Origin: Candidatus Woesearchaeota archaeon
Lineage (GTDB): Archaea > Nanobdellota > Nanobdellia > Woesearchaeales > JAGWAF01
Length of the DNA stretch: 19,221 nucleotides
Assembly (NCBI GenBank): GCA_016932755.1
Contig: JAFGCE010000078.1
Location: forward strand, 1-19,221
Direction of reading: 5' to 3'
Shown here piece after piece: positions 12,588 through 19,161 of the stretch (position 1 is the stretch's first letter; every line of letters starts with the position of its first letter). The position numbers were made by a program, and so were the translations under genes. The notes beneath the pieces were generated by a model, which saw nothing but the letters and a program-made list of their open reading frames with translations, was not told where the DNA came from and did not search any database.

Positions 12588-13201
12588 TTTATTTCCTCTG
12601 GCTTGATGTCAATTATGCTGAAAATTTGCTTTTCAATCCTTTCAATCTGCGTGAAGATTAAATCTATGTAATCTATGCCTGTTTTTTGTTTTAATTGACT
12701 GAAAAAATCTCCGTTTCTCTGCTTTAAATCCCTGTGCCTTTCATCAACAGTTGTTATTTTGTCATGCACAACCCTTATGTCAGCATAGCTGAGGATTTTC
12801 ATTTCCCAGCTCCAATCAGAAATATCCTGCGACTTTGACATTACTCCGTGTGATTTTATCACTTTTGCCAATTCAGGGTATTTTTCCTGCAAAAACTCTG
12901 CAGCCAAATCTGCATGGTCAATGTCAGGATATTCCTCCTGCATGTGCTTCCAGAATTTGGCATCTTCGCCTTTTGCGTGCGGATGGTTTTCAGGGTCTTT
13001 GAAGTTTACAGCCCTTGCTAAGTCATGCAGCAACGCAGATGCTTCAACAAGCTCGAGGTTTATGTCCTCTCCTTTTTCCTTCAGCTTTTCAGCTATAAGC
13101 ACAGCAACATCCCTTACTTTTTTGCAGTGCTCCCTTACATTCTGCGGGACATGATACTTGCCCCACAGTTTTTCTATCTCTTTTTTATTCGGCAGGTTCA
13201 T
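12584..13201 (-). CDS. HD-domain metal-dependent phosphohydrolase
   Basis: A 205-residue protein with the HD signature: H25 in EHCKKV, the HD pair H59-D60 in ALLHDLAR, a histidine-rich stretch NHPHAKGED (72-80) and D141 in LSYAD. The helical C-terminal tail has no recognised domain. HD proteins of this size hydrolyse nucleotides or other phosphate esters; YfbR- or YedJ-like activities are possible but not shown. The ATG lies 17 nt inside the end of the preceding gene, and its stop overlaps the HAD start (ATGA), so it is firmly in the operon. Confidence 0.75.
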   Translation of the reverse strand: MNLPNKKEIEKLWGKYHVPQNVREHCKKVRDVAVLIAEKLKEKGEDINLELVEASALLHDLARAVNFKDPENHPHAKGEDAKFWKHMQEEYPDIDHADLAAEFLQEKYPELAKVIKSHGVMSKSQDISDWSWEMKILSYADIRVVHDKITTVDERHRDLKQRNGDFFSQLKQKTGIDYIDLIFTQIERIEKQIFSIIDIKPEEIK

Positions 13202-13493
13202 TTTTATGGTATAATACTGCGAAATGCTGTACTAAAAGGTCTTCAGCTTTCTGCCAATGCACATCAGCTTCAGGCTGGATTCCTTCATCCTCAAGCTTTT
13301 CTGCAATATCATGCTCTTTTGTGGCTTCAACCCTCAGCATTACTGCTCCTTTTGCTTCTTCGTAAGGAATAGAATACTGCAAAACATAAAGCTGAGCCAT
13401 GTGGTCTATCAGTCCATCTGTTTCTTTCCTGGGATGGGATTTCCACCAGCCAATTTCATGCCTTGCAAGCTCTTTTGGGTCCTTCTCTTCCAT
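13185..13493 (-). CDS. Uncharacterised 102-aa protein directly downstream of dnaK
   Basis: A helical, charged protein with no membrane segment, cysteine or recognisable motif. Aromatic and histidine residues stand out: HEIGWWKSH (12-20) and VHWQKAEDLLVQHFAVLYH (78-96). These would suit a compact helical bundle. It starts 7 nt after the dnaK stop, with GGAG in the dnaK end as a likely ribosome site, and overlaps the HD gene by 17 nt. Position suggests but does not prove a role with DnaK. I do not recognise the family. Confidence 0.75.
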   Translation of the reverse strand: MEEKDPKELARHEIGWWKSHPRKETDGLIDHMAQLYVLQYSIPYEEAKGAVMLRVEATKEHDIAEKLEDEGIQPEADVHWQKAEDLLVQHFAVLYHKNEPAE

Positions 13494-13500
13494 TATCTAT

Positions 13501-15411
13501 CTACTCCTTATCCTCTTCGTCCTCATCCACAACTTCAGCGTCAACTACTTTTTCATCGCTGTCATCGTCGGATGATTCCTTTTTCTGCTTCTTTCCTTTC
13601 TTTCCTGCTGATGCCTGCTGTTTCTTTGCCTGCTCTGCAGCAACCTTCTGGTACATCTCTGTTGCTGCTTCCTGGGCAATCTTGTTGATTTCATCAAGCT
13701 TTTTCTTGACTGCCTGGACATTTTTCTTCTCAGGCTCCATCAGCTTCTTCAGTTCATCAACTTTTGACTTGATTTCCTTCAGCTTTTTGTCATCAGCCTT
13801 CCCTTCCATGTCCTTGAGCATTTTCTCTGTTGAGTAAATAAGGGTGTCAGCCTGGTTGATTGTCTCAATCTCTTCAAGCTTTTTCTTGTCTTCAGCAGAA
13901 TGCGCCTCAGCATCCTTCTTCATCTGCTCAATATCATCGTCTGAAAGGTTTGAGCTTCCTGTGACTGTAATCTTCTGCTCCTTTCCTGTCCCAAGGTCTT
14001 TTGCAGAAACATTGACAATTCCGTTTGCGTCAATGTCAAACGTGACCTCAATCTGGGGCACTCCTCTTGGGGCAGGAGGTATTCCGACAAGGTCAAACCT
14101 CCCCAGGCTCTTGTTGTCGCCAGCCATCGGCCTTTCTCCCTGCAGGACATTAATAGTAACTGCAGGCTGGTTGTCTGCTGCTGTCGAGAAAATCTGGGAT
14201 TTCTTTGTAGGAATCGTTGTGTTTCTGTCAATAAGCTTTGTGGAAACGCCTCCGAGAGTCTCAATTCCGAGGCTTAATGGAGTTACATCAAGCAGAAGCA
14301 CGTCCTTGACTTCACCGCCAAGTATGCCTGCCTGTACTGCTGCGCCAAGGGCTACAGCCTCATCAGGGTTCACTGACTTGTCTCCGTCCTTGCCTGTTAT
14401 CTCCTTGACAAGCCTCTGGACTGAAGGTATCCTTGTTGAGCCCCCTACAAGTATAACCTTGTCTATCCCTTCTGCGCTTATTTTTGCGTCTGAAATAGCC
14501 CTTTCTGTCGGCCCCTTGAGCTTTTCAAGTATGCCTTCAATCATCTTTTCAAATGATGACCTTGTCAGCTCTGCATTAAGGTGCTTTGGGCCCTTGCTGT
14601 CTGCTGTTATGAACGGAAGGTTGATTACTGCCTTCTGGGCTGTGCTTAGCTCAATCTTTGCTTTCTCAGCAGCCTCTTTAAGCCTCTGGTGCGCAATCTT
14701 GTCCTCCCTGAGGTCAATTCCGTTCTCCTTCTTGAATTTGTCAGCCATCCAGTCAATAAGTATGTCATCTATATCATCCCCTCCTAGCCTGTTGTTTCCT
14801 GAAGTTGACTTGACCTCAAAAACACCTTCAGCCAGCTCAAGGACAGAGACGTCAAATGTTCCGCCGCCAAAATCAAACACAAGGATTGTGTGCTCATTTG
14901 ACTTGTCCAGCCCGTATGCAAGTGCTGCTGCAGTGGGCTCGTTCACAATCCTCAGAACATTAAGCCCTGCAATCTTTCCTGCATCCTTTGTTGCCTGCCT
15001 TTGCGCATCATCAAAATAAGCAGGTACTGTAATAACAGCATCCTTGATTGGATGCCCCATGTATGCTTCTGCATCCCTTGCCATCTTCTGCAGGATTATC
15101 GCGGAGATTTCCTGCGGTGTGTAGTCCTTGCCTTCTATTGTAACAGTTTCATTGCTGCCCATCTTTCTTTTGATGGACCTTACAGTATGTTCCGGATTGA
15201 CAATAGCCTGGTTTCTGGCTACTTTCCCGACAATCCTGTCCCCATCCTTTATTGTGACAACGCTTGGTGTTGTCCTGTCTCCCTCGCTGTTGCTGATTAT
15301 TGCAGGCTTGCCTGCTTCCATCACAGCCACAGCTGAAAAGGTTGTTCCCAAGTCAATGCCTATTGCCTTTGCTACACCGCCTTTTTTTGATTTTGAGTTT
15401 TCTTTTGCCAT
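13501..15411 (-). CDS. dnaK: Molecular chaperone DnaK (Hsp70)
   Basis: A 636-residue Hsp70 with the full plan. The ATPase domain begins with IGIDLGTTF and includes GHPIKDAVITVPAYFDDAQRQ, NEPTAAALAYG, the phosphate-binding VFDFGGGTFDVSVLE and VGGSTRIPSVQ. The linker DVLLLDVTPLSLGIET follows, then the substrate-binding beta domain and the helical lid. The tail is very acidic (DDDSDEK through DEDEEDKE). There is a basic 10-residue extension before the core (KSKKGGVAK). It folds and holds client proteins with DnaJ and GrpE, both encoded in the same operon. ATG 15411 follows the CYTH stop after 6 nt, with GGGGGT upstream. The gene is intact. Confidence 0.97.
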   Translation of the reverse strand: MAKENSKSKKGGVAKAIGIDLGTTFSAVAVMEAGKPAIISNSEGDRTTPSVVTIKDGDRIVGKVARNQAIVNPEHTVRSIKRKMGSNETVTIEGKDYTPQEISAIILQKMARDAEAYMGHPIKDAVITVPAYFDDAQRQATKDAGKIAGLNVLRIVNEPTAAALAYGLDKSNEHTILVFDFGGGTFDVSVLELAEGVFEVKSTSGNNRLGGDDIDDILIDWMADKFKKENGIDLREDKIAHQRLKEAAEKAKIELSTAQKAVINLPFITADSKGPKHLNAELTRSSFEKMIEGILEKLKGPTERAISDAKISAEGIDKVILVGGSTRIPSVQRLVKEITGKDGDKSVNPDEAVALGAAVQAGILGGEVKDVLLLDVTPLSLGIETLGGVSTKLIDRNTTIPTKKSQIFSTAADNQPAVTINVLQGERPMAGDNKSLGRFDLVGIPPAPRGVPQIEVTFDIDANGIVNVSAKDLGTGKEQKITVTGSSNLSDDDIEQMKKDAEAHSAEDKKKLEEIETINQADTLIYSTEKMLKDMEGKADDKKLKEIKSKVDELKKLMEPEKKNVQAVKKKLDEINKIAQEAATEMYQKVAAEQAKKQQASAGKKGKKQKKESSDDDSDEKVVDAEVVDEDEEDKE

Positions 15412-15417
15412 TTTTCT

Positions 15418-15963
15418 CTACCCCCTTGCAATGTTTATTCCATAATGCTTGTGGACTTCAAATGCATTCATCGGCTTTGCATCTGACATTTTGTATCCCA
15501 GAAGCCTGACTGCCTTCTGCAGCTTTTTCTTTGCATCTGCGCTGCTTTTTTCTGTCTTTGCCTCAATCTCCACATAATAAGGTATATTCGGATACTTGTC
15601 AATCTCAAAATTTATCCCGCCAAGATGCCATCTTTCCCTTTTCTTCTTAAGGCATCCGTAGCATCCAAATCCCAGAGCCAAAAGAGCGTCATGCATCCTC
15701 TTGAAATCTCCAACAACAATGTCAGTTTCTTCAGCAACCTTGTACCCTTTCCTGCCTAGGATTTTCTTTATTGTGAGCTGAGGCTCTTTTCCGAACATCC
15801 TCAGCCTCAGGAGATTTCCCCTGCTTCTGACCATCAGGTTTTCGCAGTCATAATACTGCGCAAGTATGTTTCCTGCAAAAACTTTCTTTGCCCCTGCTTT
15901 TTTCAGCTTTTTTCTTATTTCATTTGGGTTAATCTCAAGTATCTTGAATTCTATCTCTTTCAT
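15418..15963 (-). CDS. CYTH-domain protein (triphosphate tunnel metalloenzyme family)
   Basis: A 181-residue CYTH protein. The ExExK signature is E3-I-E-F-K7 at the extreme N-terminus. RSRGNLLRLR, QLTIKK, and FEIDKYPNIPYYVEIEA supply the basic and acidic strands of the tunnel. The family includes class IV adenylate cyclase (CyaB), thiamine triphosphatase and inorganic triphosphatase, so activity on a triphosphate is likely but the substrate is open. I prefer ATG 15963, with GGGTGA just upstream. GTG 15972 would add three residues and give a GTGA overlap with the DUF3467 stop. Confidence 0.8.
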   Translation of the reverse strand: MKEIEFKILEINPNEIRKKLKKAGAKKVFAGNILAQYYDCENLMVRSRGNLLRLRMFGKEPQLTIKKILGRKGYKVAEETDIVVGDFKRMHDALLALGFGCYGCLKKKRERWHLGGINFEIDKYPNIPYYVEIEAKTEKSSADAKKKLQKAVRLLGYKMSDAKPMNAFEVHKHYGINIARG

Positions 15964-15968
15964 TTTTC

Positions 15969-16340
15969 TCACCCGAAGTAAGAAGGGGCTTCTGTTTCAG
16001 CCTCGTCCTTCTGCTTTTTGTTTTCTTTTGCGCCCTTGCTCTGCTTTTTCTCAAATGTTTCTATTGCCTTTGGCTTCTTTATTTTTCCGAACTCCTTTTC
16101 ATATGCCTCAATCATCCTGTTGAAAACATCCCTTATCTGGATCATGTGCCATGGGTCAACCATTATGACATTGTGCTTCAGGTGCAGTGAAGGTCTCCCT
16201 TTTGTCCTTGGGTCGTTTCTTGGCGTAACTGACCTGAAATCAAGTATGAACTGCATAGGATTGAAGTTCACGCTCATCTCGTGAGCAAAAAAAGGCTCTC
16301 CGTCGTTTATTGTAAGATTAATGCTTTGTTTTTGTTCCAT
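15969..16340 (-). CDS. DUF3467-family protein
   Basis: A 123-residue protein with the DUF3467 pattern: MSVNFNPMQFILDFRSVTP (about 22-40), an IMVDPWHMIQIRDVF segment (59-73) and the EAYEKEFGKIKKP motif (78-90). A low-complexity, lysine- and glutamate-rich tail follows (residues 95-115). The family is widespread in bacteria and archaea and has no established function. GAGGTGA at 16346-16352, 5 nt before ATG 16340, is a strong Shine-Dalgarno site set in the end of the upstream gene. Confidence 0.75.
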   Translation of the reverse strand: MEQKQSINLTINDGEPFFAHEMSVNFNPMQFILDFRSVTPRNDPRTKGRPSLHLKHNVIMVDPWHMIQIRDVFNRMIEAYEKEFGKIKKPKAIETFEKKQSKGAKENKKQKDEAETEAPSYFG

Positions 16341-16341
16341 T

Positions 16342-16974
16342 TTATTTCACCTCAACTGTCATGTTTTCAACAGCTTTTCTTAATTCCTCAAGTTTTTCTC
16401 CCTCAACTATAGGTCCGTGGCCCGGTATAATAGCATCGGGATTTTGTGCAAAGATTTTCTTTGCGCTGTCAATATAATCCTGGTTTGGAGGCATTCCCTC
16501 ATAATTTCCATCTAGTATATATTTTGGGTGAATTGCGTCTCCTGCGATTACATATGTTTTGTCGCCTTTTACTACAACAGCCCTGTGTTCACTGACATGT
16601 CCTGGTGTTTCTATTATTTCAACTCCTGGAACTGCCTTAAGCCCATTATTATCAAGTGATTTGTCAGTATTCCAAAACCAAGGCCCCCCTACCCTGACCG
16701 CATTCTTGAAAAGATAGTCATTTGAAGAATGGTCTTGATGCCTGTGTGTAAAAAGTACATATTTGATTTCATCAGGAGCTAAACCATTTTCTTTTAACTT
16801 CTCTACAATCTCATCTGCATATCCTAAATTCCCAGTATCCACTATTATGTTTTCTTCTTCTGGTGTTTCTGATTTAAGCAAGATTATTGCCCCGCATATT
16901 TCTGTGCATCCAACTACTTTATTTCCGTCCATCTTGTCTTCGTGGATTCCCTGCTTTAGTAGTATTACTTTCAT
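16342..16974 (-). CDS. Metallo-beta-lactamase fold hydrolase
   Basis: A 210-residue MBL-fold protein with the dinuclear site: THRHQDH (76-82, giving H77, H79, D81, H82), PGHVSEH (H126), AGDA (D146) and PGHG near residue 186. This is the glyoxalase II-like arrangement, and the enzyme probably cuts a thioester or ester, substrate unknown. An upstream ATG at 17001 would add nine residues, but ATG 16974 forms an ATGA overlap with the GNAT stop and has AAGGTG six bases upstream, so it is preferred. Confidence 0.8.
   Translation of the reverse strand: MKVILLKQGIHEDKMDGNKVVGCTEICGAIILLKSETPEEENIIVDTGNLGYADEIVEKLKENGLAPDEIKYVLFTHRHQDHSSNDYLFKNAVRVGGPWFWNTDKSLDNNGLKAVPGVEIIETPGHVSEHRAVVVKGDKTYVIAGDAIHPKYILDGNYEGMPPNQDYIDSAKKIFAQNPDAIIPGHGPIVEGEKLEELRKAVENMTVEVK
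16346..16352 (-). promoter_or_regulatory. Strong Shine-Dalgarno site for the DUF3467 gene
   Basis: GAGGTGA matches the complement of the archaeal 16S 3' end and lies 5 nt before ATG 16340, within the last codons of the preceding gene. It shows that genes inside this operon use ribosome binding sites, unlike the leaderless first genes. Confidence 0.65.
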
Positions 16975-17432
16975 TCCAGCACCTTTCCGAGGATGAAGCA
17001 TGTTTCGCCTTTCCTGTAGTGGGACTTAAGCCCCCCTTCAATTTCATACCCGAGCTTTTTGTAAAAATCAACAGCAAAGTCCTCTGATTCAGCAACGTGA
17101 ACCTCTACTTTTCCCCTGGCAATTATGTCCTCTGCCTTTTTCATAAGCTCCTTGCCCACACCCTTGCCCTGATACTCCTTCACCACAGCAACGTGCTTTA
17201 TCTGCGAAAGCTTATGCTCTTTTGTCTCTGATTTTACCACAACAACGCATCCGCCAGCAATTTCGTCATCATGAGACGCGACAATTATTGCGAATTTGGT
17301 GTGCATCTTCTTAAGGTAGTCCATAACATCTTTCTCGCGCCTGCTGAAGACATTGTGAAGCCTGAAGACTGATTTGTACATTCTTGCCAGCTCAGGCAGG
17401 TCCTTTTCCCTTGATTTTCTTATTTCAATCAT
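16971..17432 (-). CDS. GNAT-family N-acetyltransferase
   Basis: A 153-residue GNAT protein. Motif A IKHVAVVKEYQGKGVGKELM (78-97) contains the QGKGVG acetyl-CoA pyrophosphate loop (88-93), and FYKKLGYE (123-130) is motif B. The acceptor may be an amine or a protein N-terminus and is unknown. ATGA overlaps join it to both neighbours. Confidence 0.85.
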   Translation of the reverse strand: MIEIRKSREKDLPELARMYKSVFRLHNVFSRREKDVMDYLKKMHTKFAIIVASHDDEIAGGCVVVVKSETKEHKLSQIKHVAVVKEYQGKGVGKELMKKAEDIIARGKVEVHVAESEDFAVDFYKKLGYEIEGGLKSHYRKGETCFILGKVLE

Positions 17433-18025
17433 TTTGATACCCCCATGTTTTTAAGCTCTGATTTCAGCTGTTCAGCATCTGTAAACTTTATTGTTTTGAA
17501 CCCTAGCTCCTCTGCAGCTGTTATATTGTTCTCCTGGTCGTCAACAAAAACGCATTCCTCAGGCTTGAATCCAAGCTTTTTTGCGCAGAGCATGAAAAAT
17601 TCAGCATCCGGCTTTTTCATCTTAACCTCGTTTGAAAAAAGGACGACATCAAAAACATCGTCGATAGGGAGAAGCTTTTTTATTTCCTCAACCCACTCTT
17701 CAGCATTGTTTGACAAAACAGCCAGCTTGTATTTTCCCTTGAGCGATTTGTAGACGTCAAAAGCTCCTGGGATTATCCGGTTATAGCTTAGCGACTCTTT
17801 TTTCAGTTCTTCAACATTCTCGTCAATCCCTGTTTCCTCGACAAAGCCCTGCCAAAACTCGTCTCCTGTTATTTTGTCAAGCTTGTAGTCTGTCCATCTC
17901 CTGTGTATTGCCTTGTTTACAAAATTCTTGTCAAGGCTGTGCTTTTCAGCAAGGTCAGCAGCCATATGCCTGAGTATTGTTGTCATCATAACCCCTCCGA
18001 CATCTGTTATTACTGCTTTTATCAT
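17429..18025 (-). CDS. HAD-superfamily hydrolase with degenerate motif I
   Basis: A 198-residue HAD-IA-like protein. Nucleophile D8 is present in TDVGGV, but the usual second aspartate is glycine 10. LSNN (104-107), KMKKPD (135-140, motif III lysine) and FVDDQENN (160-167, motif IV) follow. Some YihX- and epoxide-hydrolase-like HAD proteins also carry DxGG or DxGN and may still be phosphatases, so loss of activity is not implied. A second HAD gene with an intact motif lies further down the same operon. Confidence 0.8.
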   Translation of the reverse strand: MIKAVITDVGGVMMTTILRHMAADLAEKHSLDKNFVNKAIHRRWTDYKLDKITGDEFWQGFVEETGIDENVEELKKESLSYNRIIPGAFDVYKSLKGKYKLAVLSNNAEEWVEEIKKLLPIDDVFDVVLFSNEVKMKKPDAEFFMLCAKKLGFKPEECVFVDDQENNITAAEELGFKTIKFTDAEQLKSELKNMGVSK

Positions 18026-18537
18026 TTCAGCACCCCATAATCCAAAATTTTCTTCAGCCTTTTCTTGTCAGGAACCAAATCCGAAAGATTCCCTCCTTCA
18101 ATGACCCATTTTTTGTGGTTAAGGTATGACGCCCACTGCCTTACTGACTCAGGGTCGTCAGGGTTTACAAGATAGTTCAGGTAAAACCACTGTATCATCT
18201 GCTCTGCATAAGGGTTGCAGTTCATTATCCTGCACTGGAACGGCTTTGCAATGTGGATTTTGCACCCTTCCTTCTTGTCATAAAATATGCACGGACCGAA
18301 AGGCTTTCCAGGCTTTACTGCCTTTGGCTTCCATGCTTTTGTGTTGAACATCTCATTTTCTTCAAGATATCTCTCTTTCAGCTCCTTCTCGCTAATCTGC
18401 AAAAGCTTTGCAATTTTAGGAATATCCTCATCGATAAGGAAGCCTGCTCCGTATGTGCAGCAGTTCCCGCATTTGCTGCATTTCTTTCCAAGCTCCCTTA
18501 TTTCCCTTACAGAAGTGCCTTTAGTGATTTTTGTCAT
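18022..18537 (-). CDS. YkgJ-family cysteine cluster protein
   Basis: A 171-residue protein with the metal-binding pattern of PF03692 (YkgJ): CSKCGNCC (C20, C23, C26, C27), then GPCIFYD (C83), GCKIH (C92) and PFQCRIMNC (C102, C107). The eight cysteines suit a zinc or Fe-S site, usually described as a putative zinc- or iron-chelating domain; the role is unknown. It overlaps the end of grpE by 17 bases and has AGAGG upstream of its ATG. Confidence 0.85.
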   Translation of the reverse strand: MTKITKGTSVREIRELGKKCSKCGNCCTYGAGFLIDEDIPKIAKLLQISEKELKERYLEENEMFNTKAWKPKAVKPGKPFGPCIFYDKKEGCKIHIAKPFQCRIMNCNPYAEQMIQWFYLNYLVNPDDPESVRQWASYLNHKKWVIEGGNLSDLVPDKKRLKKILDYGVLK

Positions 18538-19045
18538 CTTTAGCCTCTTTCTTTTTGCTTATCTTTACCTTGGAATGCCTTATTACTTTCCCATTAAGCA
18601 GGTATCCTTTTTGGAATTCCTCTATGACAGTCCCTTCTTCCTTGTCAGACTCTTCCTGCATCAGCGCTTCATGAAGGTATGGGTCAAACTTTTTTCCCTC
18701 TGACTCTATCGGCTTAAGCCCAATCTTTTCAAGTGTTGAAAAAAGCTGTGAATAAATCATCTCAACACCTTTTGTGAACTCCTCCTTGTCATCAGTGTTT
18801 TTCAGGGCAAGCTCAAATGTGTCAAGTATAGGCAGAATCTCTGATATAATGCCTGAGCATGCGATTTTTGTAAACTCCTTTTTTTCCTTTTCAACCCTTT
18901 TTTTGTAGTTTTCAAAATCAGCCTGCACTCTCTGCAGTGTCTCAATAAGCTCTTTAGTGCTGTCCTTTGGTTTCTCTGGTTCCTGTGTTTTTTCTTCAGC
19001 TGTTTTTTTGTTTTCCTGTTTTTTCTTTTCTGCCAATTGAATCAA
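18521..19045 (-). CDS. grpE: Nucleotide exchange factor GrpE
   Basis: A 174-residue GrpE: a low-complexity charged N-terminus (to about 30), a long coiled-coil helix with LQRVQADFENYKKR (38-51), and a C-terminal beta domain with FDPYLHEALM (119-128) and VIEEFQKGYLLNGKVIRHSKVKIS (139-162). It speeds ADP release from DnaK. It is the first gene of the long operon. No ATG is available; TTG 19045 or TTG 19036 (beginning as MAEKKKQ) are the choices. A GGGG run at 19047-19050 suits the second better, at a spacing of about 10 nt. An ATG at 19079 in another frame lies at the predicted transcription start. Confidence 0.93.
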   Translation of the reverse strand: MIQLAEKKKQENKKTAEEKTQEPEKPKDSTKELIETLQRVQADFENYKKRVEKEKKEFTKIACSGIISEILPILDTFELALKNTDDKEEFTKGVEMIYSQLFSTLEKIGLKPIESEGKKFDPYLHEALMQEESDKEEGTVIEEFQKGYLLNGKVIRHSKVKISKKKEAKDDKNH

Positions 19046-19059
19046 ACCCCAACTTTTTC

Positions 19060-19078
19060 TGTTGATTTAAAATCAACA
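19060..19078. promoter_or_regulatory. 19-bp inverted repeat at the grpE transcription start, candidate operator
   Basis: TGTTGATTTAAAATCAACA has 9-bp arms around a single central base. It lies immediately downstream of the position (about 19079) predicted from the TATA box at 19101-19109, where a bound protein would block the whole chaperone operon. It does not match any heat-shock operator I can name with confidence. Confidence 0.5.
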
Positions 19079-19100
19079 TAAACTATGTAAAAGCAACTGA

Positions 19101-19109
19101 TATATAAAT
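19101..19109 (-). promoter_or_regulatory. TATA box of the grpE-dnaJ operon
   Basis: On the minus strand this reads ATTTATATA, centred near 19105 and predicting transcription from about 19079. It is the only convincing promoter seen for the twelve-gene unit; internal junctions have no space for one. Confidence 0.55.
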
Positions 19110-19130
19110 TTTTCGGTTAATTTTGGAAAG

Positions 19131-19139
19131 TTTTAAATA
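19131..19139 (+). promoter_or_regulatory. TATA box of the gene at the right edge
   Basis: TTTTAAATA is centred 27 nt before ATG 19162, the leaderless spacing. It is divergent from the grpE promoter, about 30 bp away. Confidence 0.5.
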
Positions 19140-19161
19140 CAAGCCTTGCTTAGCTTATGCC

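Noticed and set aside
13185..13201. Possible frameshift joining the 102-aa gene and the HD gene
   Set aside because: The 17-nt overlap is ordinary for this operon, and both proteins have sensible termini, so two genes are more likely than one broken gene.
13844..15019. Open frame of 391 codons on the plus strand
   Set aside because: It lies antisense to dnaK, and its serine- and leucine-rich composition is what a reversed lysine- and glutamate-rich gene gives. DnaK motifs leave no doubt which strand is coding.
16975..17001. Nine-residue extension of the MBL-fold protein from ATG 17001
   Set aside because: ATG 16974 has both an ATGA overlap with the upstream gene and a Shine-Dalgarno site.
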